A stretch of 64,000 bases of DNA from an uncultured Algimonas sp. (lineage in GTDB: Bacteria > Pseudomonadota > Alphaproteobacteria > Caulobacterales > Maricaulaceae): contig NZ_CANMJB010000005.1 of assembly GCF_947498175.1 (NCBI RefSeq), positions 124,001 to 188,000 of the forward strand, read 5' to 3'. Shown in pieces: positions 26,371 through 35,121 of the stretch. The notes below the pieces were generated by a model, which saw nothing but the letters and a program-made list of their open reading frames with translations, was not told the DNA's origin and did not search any database. The first letter of the stretch is position 1; every line of letters starts with the position of its first letter. A program made the translations under genes and the position numbers.

Positions 26371-27470
26371 CCGTGATGGCGGTCGAGACGGCTTCATCCA
26401 AGCCGCCCTTGAGAACGCTGGCTCTCATCGCTGCGGAAGCGGATCGTCGCCGGGCCGTCGTTCTGGCGGCTCTCTGCCTGCTTACGGTCGTCAGCACCTT
26501 CCTTTCGATCCTCATCGGACCCGCAAACGTGGACATCTCGGACATTCTGGGCGGTGTGACCGCAACGCTCGGTCTGTCCGACAAGACGACACCAGGCGAA
26601 GCGATTGTTTCTGCCATCCGCCTTCCGCGCACGGTCCTCACTTTGTCAGTCGGCCTGGCTCTCGGCATCTCCGGCGCGGCGCTGCAAGGGCTATTCCGCA
26701 ACCCGTTGGTTGACCCGCAGCTGATCGGGGTTTCGGCAGGCGGAGCCCTGGGAGCCGCAACCTGGATCGTCTTCGGCGCGAGCCTACCTGCAATCCCGCT
26801 CCTTCTCTCATCGGTCATGACGGCCGTCATGGCCTTTATCGGCAGCCTCGCAGCGATGGCGGCGGTTTACACGATCGGCACCAGGCGAGGCCGGGTCAAT
26901 GTTGCAACCATGCTGCTCGCCGGGATTGCCGTAAACGCTCTGGCCGCATCCGGCTTAGGGCTGATGCTGTTTCTGAGCGACGACTTCCAGCTTCGTGCGA
27001 TCACTTTCTGGACCTTGGGTAGCGTCGGTGGCGCCAGCTGGGCCAAGATCATGCCGGCCTTGGCCGTCATGATCGTTCTTCCCTTGTGGCTCGTACGCGA
27101 ATGCGAAGCACTCAATCTGTTCGGAATCGGCGAGGACGAGGCCCGACACCTCGGTTGCGACACGGCCAAGCTCAAGCGCCGAATGGTCGTCCTTCCAGCC
27201 ATCATCACGGCAGCAGCCGTATCGGTGTCCGGCATCATCGGTTTCATCGGACTGGTGGCCCCGCATCTGGTGCGTCTGCTTGCCGGAAGCGACAACAGAA
27301 TCGTCCTGCCGGGGTCGGCTTTGCTAGGCGCAAGCCTGCTTCTCATCGCGGATATCGTTGCCAGAACTGTCGCCGCGCCTGCCGAACTTCCGTTAGGCGT
27401 GGTGACGAGCCTGATAGGGGCGCCGTTCTTTATCTGGCTGCTATCGCGCCAACGCGCCTGGCTGGCATGA
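26367..27470 (+). CDS. hmuU: Hemin ABC transporter permease, FecCD family
   Basis: This 367-residue inner-membrane protein shows the FecCD/BtuC pattern: RLPRTVLTLSVGLALGISGAALQGLFRNPLVDPQLIGVSAGGALGA, then TFWTLGSVGGASW, then SGIIGFIGLVAPHLVRLLAGSDNRIVLPGSALLGA. About ten TM helices are present. The GTG start at 26367 overlaps the hmuT stop as GTGA; ATG at 26376 is an alternative. With HmuV it transports heme into the cytoplasm. Confidence 0.94.
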   Translation: MTVMAVETASSKPPLRTLALIAAEADRRRAVVLAALCLLTVVSTFLSILIGPANVDISDILGGVTATLGLSDKTTPGEAIVSAIRLPRTVLTLSVGLALGISGAALQGLFRNPLVDPQLIGVSAGGALGAATWIVFGASLPAIPLLLSSVMTAVMAFIGSLAAMAAVYTIGTRRGRVNVATMLLAGIAVNALAASGLGLMLFLSDDFQLRAITFWTLGSVGGASWAKIMPALAVMIVLPLWLVRECEALNLFGIGEDEARHLGCDTAKLKRRMVVLPAIITAAAVSVSGIIGFIGLVAPHLVRLLAGSDNRIVLPGSALLGASLLLIADIVARTVAAPAELPLGVVTSLIGAPFFIWLLSRQRAWLA

Positions 27471-27474
27471 CGTC

Positions 27475-28212
27475 ATGAGCCTGTCAGCCCAAGATGTAAC
27501 GGTCGCCTTTGGACCTCGGACCATTCTCGACAAGATCGACGCGCGCATCGAACCTGGCCTTGTTACGGCAATACTGGGTCCGAACGGCGCAGGAAAGACG
27601 ACGCTCTTGCGGGTTCTATCCGGCGACCAATCGCCTGATAGTGGCACTGTCAGACTGGGAGATACGGATATAGCCACCCTGTCTTCGAAAGATCTCGCTT
27701 CAAGTCGCGCAGTCCTGCCCCAACATATTCGGCCGGCTTTTGGCTTCAAAGCCTGGGAGATGGTTCGGCTAGGCCGTTCGCCCTTCGGAGAGACGTCATC
27801 AAAACGCCTCCTGAGTGTCGAACGGGCTCTATCACGCGTCGATGCCAGTCATCTGGCAGAGCGTGACATCAATACCTTGTCCGGAGGAGAGCGCCAACGC
27901 GTCTTTCTCGCCAAAGCACTCTGCCAGGCCGAAGGTCGAGATGGACGCTCTGGTTATCTGTTGCTCGACGAACCGGCCGCCGCACTCGATATGAAACAGG
28001 CCGCCAGCCTGATGAAAGTTCTTCGGCGGACTGCGGAGGCCGGCATCGGCATAGCGATAATCGCACATGATGTCCGGGCCATGAAACACTATGCAGACCG
28101 GTTTCTGCTCGTTGCTGAGGGTAATGTCGAAACCCATGAGTGCGCTTCTGACCTCAACGCCCATTGTGTTGCTGCATTGTATCACATGGATCCGGAGGAC
28201 ATCGCCGTATAA
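27475..28212 (+). CDS. hmuV: Hemin ABC transporter ATP-binding protein
   Basis: This 245-residue ATPase has Walker A GPNGAGKTT (about residues 35-43), Q-loop LPQHIRP, signature LSGGERQRV, Walker B LLLDEP and the switch His in IIAHD. It lies four bases after hmuU. It is the last gene of the operon. A perfect palindrome GCGATTATAATCGC follows at 28221-28234, without a T-run. Confidence 0.93.
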   Translation: MSLSAQDVTVAFGPRTILDKIDARIEPGLVTAILGPNGAGKTTLLRVLSGDQSPDSGTVRLGDTDIATLSSKDLASSRAVLPQHIRPAFGFKAWEMVRLGRSPFGETSSKRLLSVERALSRVDASHLAERDINTLSGGERQRVFLAKALCQAEGRDGRSGYLLLDEPAAALDMKQAASLMKVLRRTAEAGIGIAIIAHDVRAMKHYADRFLLVAEGNVETHECASDLNAHCVAALYHMDPEDIAV

Positions 28213-28328
28213 ATGCAGAAGCGATTATAATCGCAGAGGATCACAGCTGGCTCGTCTCTCGATCAAGGCTAAACGCCAACCGGATCTCGAACCCCGTCAA
28301 GAAACGACGGCTTTGCCAACCCGGTTCG

Positions 28329-29381
28329 TTACAGGGCCGCTTCGATCTCTTCGAGGCTTCGACCCTTCGTTTCCGGCACGAACTTAGCCACAAACAGCCA
28401 GGCCACTATGCAGAAGGCAGCGAAGATGAAGTAAGGAAGCGCCCCGTTGAAGCTTTCCGCATTCAACGCACTGCGGTTCACTACCGGGAAAGTGTTGGAA
28501 ACAATCGCGTTGAACAACCACTGCGCGCCGACCGCGATAGCCATGGCGAGAGAGCGCGCTCGGTTAGGAAATATCTCGCTGATCAGCACCCACACGACCG
28601 GACCCATGGACAAGGCAAAACTGGCGATGAAGACCAGCACTCCGGCAAGCGACCACAAGCCGAGTTGTTGCGAGAATACGGTCCATCCTAGCAACATCAG
28701 GCCCAAGAACATTCCAGCGAGACCTGTCAGCAGCAACGGTCTGCGCCCCCATCTATCCACCGTGAAAATGGCGATGAAAGTGAAGGCGAAATTGACGGCG
28801 CCCAGCCAGAGTTGCTGCTTGAGCGCATCTTCTGGGCCGTAGCCGAGCGCATTCGAGAATATTTCGGCACCGTAGTAGAGTATGGCGTTGATACCCGTGA
28901 CTTGCTGAAACACGCTCAGCATAACCCCTATCATGACCAAACCACCAAGACCTGCCAGAACCTTGGGGTCGAGGCTTTTTTTCTTGGCGTCGTCCGTCAG
29001 CGAACGATTGATTTCGGCGAGTTCGGCTTCGGCCGCGGCATCGTCTGCGCCTAAACGTTTCAAGACTGACAGCGCCTGAGCGGTCCGTCCTTTCAAGGCA
29101 AGCCAGCGCGGGCTGTGCGGGATCAAGAACAAGAGAACCAGAAAGGCGAGCGCAGGTATGAGTTCTGACCAGAACATGACACGCCAGCCCTGTTCAGTAT
29201 TGTAGCTGTTACGCGCGGCCAGTTCGGCATCGCTCAAACCTGCCGTGGTTCCGCCGCCGATGAAATAGGTCGCGAGAAAAACCACGAAGAAACCCGTCAC
29301 GATGCCGAGCTGGTTGAGAGAAACCATCTTGCCCCGCTCCTCGGCCGGGGCCATTTCTGCAATGTACTGACCGGCGAGGCC
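28329..29381 (-). pseudogene. Sugar-porter MFS transporter, N-terminally truncated
   Basis: The readable part begins at GLAGQYIAEMAPAEERGKM, the segment between TM4 and TM5 of sugar porters (XylE/GalP family), and continues to PETKGRSLEEIEAAL at the normal C-terminus. It includes FQQVTGINAILYYG and the VDRWGRRPLLL motif. Roughly the first 130 residues (TM1-4) are absent; upstream codons in this frame (VAERN) do not resemble the family and belong to the kinase-like sequence read backwards. The gene is cut at about 29380, where a LytS-type kinase on the other strand is also cut. It is probably non-functional. Confidence 0.8.
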
Positions 29382-30176
29382 ATTCCTTTCCGCGACTATG
29401 GCGGCTGGATTTTCGCGTCCGTCCTGGTCTTCGCGGCTTGGTCGATGGCCTATCATGGGATCAAATATTTCCGCCTGTCGTCCGAGCAGCGGGAACTGGC
29501 CGCCGAAGCACGAGCCGCCGCTGCATCCGCCGAGGCGCTCGCCAAGGACGAGAGCCTCAGGCGCACCGAAGCGGAAAAGCTATTCCGCGACACACAATTG
29601 CGTGCCCTCCAGCAGCAGCTCAGCCCTCACTTTCTTCTCAACGCGCTCAACTCCGTCTCCGCGCAGGTTCAGAACGGCGATCCGGACGGCGCGACGGAAA
29701 TGCTGTCGCGCATCGGTGCGTTCCTCCATATGGCGCTGGAAACCGGAGAGGTTCCGTTCCACACGCTCGAAGAAGAGCTGGATGCCGTCCAGACGTATCT
29801 TTCGATCGAAACGGTCAGGTTCGGCGACCGCCTCGCCACATCCACATCCACATCCGTGGAAAGAAGCTGCCTATCCGTCCAGGTTCCTACGCTATTCCTC
29901 CAGCCGCTTTATGAAAATGCCGTCAAACACTCTGTCGGAAGCCGCTATGGAAATGTTGATATCGATCTCCGCGTCACCGAAGAAAATGGAACGGTGAGGA
30001 TCGAGCTTTCCAATTCCGTTCGCTCCGCCCCCGGACCGGACCAACCCGAAGGCGGGATCGGTCTGGCAAATGTCAGAGCCCGTCTCGCTTCGGCTTATGG
30101 GGCGCAATCAGGTCTCAACGTCGTGCAGGACGAAAACCGGTTCGTCGTTCGCATCCTATTGCCGAAGGCGGGATAG
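29382..30176 (+). pseudogene. LytS/YehU-type histidine kinase, N-terminally truncated
   Basis: The coding match starts abruptly at IPFRDYGGWIFASVLVFAAW (last TM helix). It continues through a coiled linker, the His-kinase motif LQQQLSPHFLLNALNSV (phospho-acceptor His) and an ATPase domain with PLYENAVKHS (N box) and GGIGLANVRARL (G box), ending normally at 30176. The N-terminal membrane domain, usually several helices, is missing, and no LytTR response regulator follows. The first ATG in frame is at 29445. The truncation point coincides with that of the sugar porter, which indicates a rearrangement junction. A soluble kinase fragment might still be made. Confidence 0.75.
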
Positions 30177-30237
30177 AGGAGCGCCTGCAGCATTCACCGA
30201 AGGTGCGACACTGCGCGGCGGGCGGCGCTGCCTCCCG

Positions 30238-32649
30238 CTAGTCGCTATCGTTCGTCTCGCCTTTCACATGCGTGTCGAACCAGTCGACCATTTCGGCCAA
30301 CGTGTGTAAGACGGATTCCCGGCCGCGATAGCCATGGCTTTCATGCGGCAGCATGACGAGGCGGGCCGTGCCGCCAGTGCCCTTGACGGCCGCGAACATG
30401 CGTTCGGACTGTTGCGGGAAAGTGCCTGAATTATTGTCCTTGGCACCATGGATCAGCAGCATCGGCTCGTTGATCCTGTTGGCCGCCATGAAGGGGGACA
30501 GCTTGTAGTAGGTCTCCGGCGCATCCCAGAAGATGCGGCGCTCCGCCTGGAAGCCGAACGGAGTGAGCGTTCGGTTATAAGCGCCCGACCGCGCGATACC
30601 AGCACGGAAGATATCGCTGCGCGCCAGCAGATGCGCCGTCATGAAGGCGCCGTAGGAATGGCCGCCCACCCCGACGCGTTCGCCGTCGCCGAAACCGCGT
30701 TTCACGCTTTCGTCCACGGCGGCTTGCGCGGAAGCGACGACCTGCTCGATGAAGGTGTCGTTGACCGTTTCGGGATCGGACCCGACCACCGGCATGGCGG
30801 CGCGGTCCATCACGGCGTAGCCCTGCGTCAGGAAGAAGAGGTGCGAATAACCGCCAATGCGCGTGAAACGGTATTTGGAATCGCGCACTTGCCCGGCCGT
30901 CGCGGCATCGTTAAATTCGCGCGGATAGGCCCAGACGACGACGGGCAGTTTGTCGCCTTCTTCATAGTCTGGCGGCAGGTAGAGCGTAGAGGACAGTTCG
31001 ACACCGTCGTCACGTTCATAGGTGATCAGCTCCCGCTCGATCCCGGTCAGCTCCGGATGCGGGTCGGCGAAGTTCGTCAAGGCGCGAACGCTATCCGCCG
31101 TTCGCAAACGGAAATTGCCGGGCGATGCCGGGCTTTCGTGATAGGTGATGAAGCGGCTGCCATCATCTGCGACCAGATCCACGACGGACTCATACTGCTC
31201 GCCCGTATTGCGCCACAGCTCCTCTGTCTCGAACGTTTCCAGATCGAAGCGGCGCAGGAAGGGACGCGCCCCGTCCGGGGATGCACCGTCGCCGGACAGG
31301 AACAGATGACCGTCATCAACATGAGCGACGGAGAAACCGGCGGCATTCTGGACAGTGATCGGATTGCCCGGATCGGCATAGGCGTCCTGCACGTTCCGAA
31401 CCTCGATCACGCGCGCATCGTTGGACCCCGTCACGTCGAGCAGGGCGGTCCGCACTTCGCGCGTGTCGCGGTCGTAATCGTAGGCGATGATGTCGTCGTC
31501 GCCGTCCAGCCCGGTATAGCCCGAATAGCGGTCTTCGAACACGTGCAGGCGTTCTGCGCGACCGCCGAACGGGGCGGACAGCGCCATCAGCGCATCGCGC
31601 TCATCCGTTTCGACCCGCGGGTCGCCGCCGTCTAGGGCTTCGGCCCACATCAGGGTCGCGTCCGCCGTCGGGTGCCAGCCGATGCTGCGGGGTCCGGTGA
31701 CGACGCCCTGGACCGGCAAGCTGTCCGCCAAGGGGCGCTGCGCGATGATCCTGACCGGATCGCCGCTACGGGTCCACACGGCGGAGGTGCGCGGAAAACG
31801 GCTCCACGGCACCTGGTAGGAAAACGGCTCGTCGATCCATTCCATCAGCAGGTAGCGCCCGTCCGGCGAGGGGCTTGCATTGACGTAGAGACGCGGCTCG
31901 CCGACCGTTTGCCGGCTGCTGCCGTCGGGCCGCATGATCACGGGCTGGCTTGTCACCAGCCATTTATACAATGCTTCGTCATGGGGCGTCTTGAGCAGGT
32001 CCTGGAAGGTCCGGGTTTGGGCGTCCTGTCCGCCGGCCGCATCCTGTATGGCCGGACCGGTCGGCGTCAGCGACGGCATAGGCTTTTCGCCGCGATCGGC
32101 GGGGATCGTGAAGACCAGCAATTGCCCGTCGGGCAGCCAGCGCGGTTCCTCGAAGACCAGGTTGATCCCCCGTTCCAGCAATTGGCGCGCCTGCGCCGTC
32201 TGCGTGTCCAACACCCATAGCGACATACCATCGGCAACCGTGTTGGTGAAAGCCACATAGCGTCCGTCGGGCGACCAATTCTGATCCGCGATGTCGGCAT
32301 TGGGCGGCAGGGCCACCTGTCGCACCGTGCCGGATTCGATGTCCTGCAGCGACAAGCCGACGAAATTGCGCGGATTGAAATTATCGTTGGTCGCAGCGTC
32401 CAGGCGCTGTCCCGCCAACCGTTCCATGGGCTTGGCCAACTCGGCGACGGGCGGCAGGCTTTCGCGTTCGAGCAGCAGCAATGTCTTGCCGTCGGGCGAG
32501 ACGCTGACGCTCGGCGACGGGGCGCGCAACACAATGTCCGCGATCTCGGCGGGCGGCAGGCGGTAGCCATCGTCCTGCTGACGGGCTTGGGCATGGGTGG
32601 CCAATAGCAGCCCAGCCATCGCAGCAGCGCTCGTGAACAAATGCCTCAT
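30238..32649 (-). CDS. S9 family prolyl oligopeptidase-like serine peptidase, secreted
   Basis: This 803-residue protein has a signal peptide (residues 1-22, ending AQAR), an N-terminal beta-propeller with WSPDGRYVAF-type blades, and an alpha/beta-hydrolase domain. The catalytic triad reads Ser665 (GGHSYGAFM), Asp738 (HGAKDNN) and His772 (PHESHGY). The family, including plant glutamyl endopeptidase-like and acylaminoacyl peptidases, cleaves short peptides, here probably in the periplasm. It is downstream of fbpA on the same strand with a 120-base gap. The exact specificity is not evident. Confidence 0.92.
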   Translation of the reverse strand: MRHLFTSAAAMAGLLLATHAQARQQDDGYRLPPAEIADIVLRAPSPSVSVSPDGKTLLLLERESLPPVAELAKPMERLAGQRLDAATNDNFNPRNFVGLSLQDIESGTVRQVALPPNADIADQNWSPDGRYVAFTNTVADGMSLWVLDTQTAQARQLLERGINLVFEEPRWLPDGQLLVFTIPADRGEKPMPSLTPTGPAIQDAAGGQDAQTRTFQDLLKTPHDEALYKWLVTSQPVIMRPDGSSRQTVGEPRLYVNASPSPDGRYLLMEWIDEPFSYQVPWSRFPRTSAVWTRSGDPVRIIAQRPLADSLPVQGVVTGPRSIGWHPTADATLMWAEALDGGDPRVETDERDALMALSAPFGGRAERLHVFEDRYSGYTGLDGDDDIIAYDYDRDTREVRTALLDVTGSNDARVIEVRNVQDAYADPGNPITVQNAAGFSVAHVDDGHLFLSGDGASPDGARPFLRRFDLETFETEELWRNTGEQYESVVDLVADDGSRFITYHESPASPGNFRLRTADSVRALTNFADPHPELTGIERELITYERDDGVELSSTLYLPPDYEEGDKLPVVVWAYPREFNDAATAGQVRDSKYRFTRIGGYSHLFFLTQGYAVMDRAAMPVVGSDPETVNDTFIEQVVASAQAAVDESVKRGFGDGERVGVGGHSYGAFMTAHLLARSDIFRAGIARSGAYNRTLTPFGFQAERRIFWDAPETYYKLSPFMAANRINEPMLLIHGAKDNNSGTFPQQSERMFAAVKGTGGTARLVMLPHESHGYRGRESVLHTLAEMVDWFDTHVKGETNDSD

Positions 32650-32769
32650 GGATAAATCCCCCGAAAACCCGTTTTCGTTACTCTATACGCCTATAAGGCA
32701 AGTTCCAGCGGAATCGAACACACATTCCGGTGAAAGCCGAGATGGCCGCGACATACGCGCCGCTCGATT

Positions 32770-33858
32770 TCATTGCCAGCCGACCCGGTCGAAAATCCGG
32801 ACCGCCTCGCTTTGATTGGGACCGAAGGTCGAAACCTTCAGGGAATCCGGCGTGAAGCCCCCTAAGGCCTGAACATCGGAATTGCCGGACATGCCCGCCA
32901 CGACGGGATATTCATTATTGCCGTTCGCGAAATATTCCTGTGCGGAGGCTTCCGTCAGATATTCCAGGAAGCGGACCGCATTGTCGCGGTTGGGCGCATG
33001 GGCCGTGACGCCCGCTCCACTGATGTTCACATGCGTGCCGCGGCCGTCCTGGTTGGGAAAGACGATGCCGACCGCATCGACGATATCGTTCAAACGCTTA
33101 TCTTCGGACCGGGCGTAGCGGGCCAGATAATAGGTGTTCACCACCGAAATCCCGCATTCACCGGAGGCGACGGCTTCGATCTGCCCGGTGTCGTTGCTTT
33201 GCGGGCGGCGCGCGAAATTGGCGACCACGCCCCGCGCCCAATCTTCGGCGACTTCCGAACCCGCATGTTCGATGACCGATGATAATAGCGAAATATTATA
33301 GATATTGCCGGACGAGCGCATGCAGACCTGTCCCGCATGAGCGGGGTCCGCCAGATCCTCGTAATCGGTCAGACCGGCCGGCAGACCGTCTTCCTTGTTG
33401 TAGATGATGACGCGCGCCCGCGTGGACAGGCCGAACCAGTGACCGTCATCGTCGCGCAGATAATCCGGCACACGCTCACGCAGGATCTCGGAGTCGACGC
33501 TGGACAGAACGCCCGCTTCTTCGGCACGCCAAAGATTGCCCGCATCGACCGTGATCAGCAGGTCCGCCGGACTGAATTCGCCTTCGCTCGCGATCCGCTC
33601 GATCAGCGAACTGGCATCCGCTTCGATGCGGTTGACCTTGATCCCGGTTTCTTTCGTAAAATCGTCATAGAGCGCCAGATCCGTGTCGTAGTGGCGCGAG
33701 GTGTAGAGATTGACGGTGCCCGCATCGGAGGGAGCCGTCAGCGTTTCCGCCCCCGGTGCAACGGCCGCGACAACCGATAGATCCGTCGAGGGCGAGTCGG
33801 CTGAGGGCGAGCATGCCGTCAGAGCGGTGGCGATGAGAAAGCAGGCAGCAAAACGCAT
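32770..33858 (-). CDS. fbpA: Ferric iron ABC transporter substrate-binding lipoprotein, FbpA/AfuA family
   Basis: This 362-residue protein has a lipobox (ALTACS, Cys at residue 16) and a type 2 periplasmic-binding fold with family landmarks: VNLYTSRHYDTDLALYDDFTKETGIKVN, LLITVDAGNLWRAEEAGVL and a late NNEYPVV segment. The YxxxY-type iron ligands lie in VVNTYYLARY. It binds Fe3+ in the periplasm for FbpBC. A perfect Fur-type palindrome sits about 30 bases before the start. Confidence 0.9.
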   Translation of the reverse strand: MRFAACFLIATALTACSPSADSPSTDLSVVAAVAPGAETLTAPSDAGTVNLYTSRHYDTDLALYDDFTKETGIKVNRIEADASSLIERIASEGEFSPADLLITVDAGNLWRAEEAGVLSSVDSEILRERVPDYLRDDDGHWFGLSTRARVIIYNKEDGLPAGLTDYEDLADPAHAGQVCMRSSGNIYNISLLSSVIEHAGSEVAEDWARGVVANFARRPQSNDTGQIEAVASGECGISVVNTYYLARYARSEDKRLNDIVDAVGIVFPNQDGRGTHVNISGAGVTAHAPNRDNAVRFLEYLTEASAQEYFANGNNEYPVVAGMSGNSDVQALGGFTPDSLKVSTFGPNQSEAVRIFDRVGWQ

Positions 33859-33886
33859 GGCAGAGTCCGTAAAGGGAAACTAGGTT

Positions 33887-33901
33887 TGAGAATAATTCTC
33901 A
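33887..33901. promoter_or_regulatory. Perfect Fur box upstream of fbpA
   Basis: TGAGAATAATTCTCA is a perfect 7-1-7 inverted repeat (TGAGAAT-A-ATTCTCA), matching the well-known Fur operator pattern. It begins 29 bases upstream of the fbpA ATG, in the gap between fbpC and fbpA, so fbpA very likely has its own iron-repressed promoter. Confidence 0.8.
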
Positions 33902-33982
33902 TCTACAGATGCGATGGCGGACTGACAAGTCGAAAACGGCAGACAAAAGCCACCACATTGCACCCAGAACTGAGACGAGGCC

Positions 33983-35008
33983 TTAGCGAGGGAAGAGTGG
34001 CCAGGGTCCGTCTTGTGGCTGGATGCGGACGGTCTGTCCGACCGCCCATTCGGGCTCCACGTCGATCTCGAGCAGGAGCCTGTCCGTTCCGCCGCGTTGC
34101 AACGTCACGATCTGGCTACGTCCGGTCTGTCGGATGTCGATAATCCGGGAGCCGTCGGGATCCGCCTCTAGCACGGCGCAATGCGGGCGGATCAGCAGAT
34201 CGACCTCACCCGCATCCGCTCCAGCTGTCGGACCCGAAAGGGAAAAGCACCCGAACGACGTCTCCGCATAACCGTCTGTGACACGAGCGGGCAGGACGGT
34301 CCCGTTGCCGACCAGAAGACCCACGAACAGGGAGGCCGGATCATCGTAAAGCTCGCGCGCCGTCCCGACCTGCGTTATGCGGCCTTCCTCCATCACCGCG
34401 ATGCGGTCGGCGACTTCGAGCGCCTCTTCCGGATCGTGCGTGACGAGAATGGTCGTCGCACCGTGGCGTTTGGCCAGGCGCCGCGTCTCTTCGCGCAGCT
34501 GGCGGCGCAGCACGACATCAATGCTGGCGAACGGTTCATCCAGCAACAGGATGGCCGGATCGGGCGCCAGCGCGCGGGCGACCGCGACGCGCTGCTGCTG
34601 CCCGCCCGACAATGTATTTGGATAGCGGCCGCCAACATCCGGCAGCCCGATCTGGTGCAGCAGCTCCATCGTCACTCGGCGGCGCGCGGCACGGCCGGAC
34701 ACGCCGAACCCAATATTGTCCGCCACGCTCAGATGCGGGAACAAGGCTCCGTCCTGGAAAACCAATCCGATATTGCGTTTTTCCGGCGGCGGGTTGCGCG
34801 ACGGCGATGCCAGAACCTCACCGTCCAGCCGGATTGTCCCGGACTGCATCGTCAGCAACCCGGCCGTCAGGTTTAGCAAAGTCGATTTCCCGCATCCCGA
34901 CCGCCCTAACAGGCACAGGATTTCGCCTTTGCGCGCATCGAGGCTGATGCCCTTCAGCGCGGCTTCCGATCCGTAGCTGTAATGGATGTTTTCGAAGCGC
35001 AGACCCAT
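33983..35008 (-). CDS. fbpC: Ferric iron ABC transporter ATP-binding protein, FbpC family
   Basis: This 341-residue ATPase has Walker A LGRSGCGKST (about residues 34-43), Q-loop VFQDGALFPHL, signature LSGGQQQRVAVARAL, Walker B LLLDEPFASID and switch His in LVTHD. A C-terminal TOBE-like regulatory domain follows (about 240-341). The ATG at 35008 opens with the conserved LRFENIHYSYG; the frame extends upstream to 35086 without support. It precedes fbpA on the same strand and is divergent from the permease gene. Confidence 0.93.
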   Translation of the reverse strand: MGLRFENIHYSYGSEAALKGISLDARKGEILCLLGRSGCGKSTLLNLTAGLLTMQSGTIRLDGEVLASPSRNPPPEKRNIGLVFQDGALFPHLSVADNIGFGVSGRAARRRVTMELLHQIGLPDVGGRYPNTLSGGQQQRVAVARALAPDPAILLLDEPFASIDVVLRRQLREETRRLAKRHGATTILVTHDPEEALEVADRIAVMEEGRITQVGTARELYDDPASLFVGLLVGNGTVLPARVTDGYAETSFGCFSLSGPTAGADAGEVDLLIRPHCAVLEADPDGSRIIDIRQTGRSQIVTLQRGGTDRLLLEIDVEPEWAVGQTVRIQPQDGPWPLFPR

Positions 35009-35059
35009 GGGGATGCAAGGCCTTTCTAACGCCGGAAACCGCGAAAGCCTCCTATCGGC

Positions 35060-35078
35060 ATTGCAAATCACATGCAAT
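35060..35078. promoter_or_regulatory. Inverted repeat in the divergent fbpC/fbpB promoter
   Basis: ATTGCA and TGCAAT flank seven bases, giving a 19-base inverted repeat midway in the 113-base gap between fbpC and fbpB. The TGCAA element also occurs in the heme-locus box at 24299. It is a plausible site for a Fur/Mur-class or other iron regulator, and its position suits joint control of both genes. Confidence 0.45.
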
Positions 35079-35121
35079 ATCCGCATCGGCGGAAATCATT
35101 GCCGGAGCGGATCGAAAACTG

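Noticed and set aside
28221..28234. Terminator after hmuV
   Set aside because: GCGATTATAATCGC is a perfect palindrome but has no loop and no T-run; it could be an operator or chance.
30448..31635. 395-codon plus-strand frame
   Set aside because: It is antisense to the S9 peptidase propeller and hydrolase domains; no motif or ribosome site.
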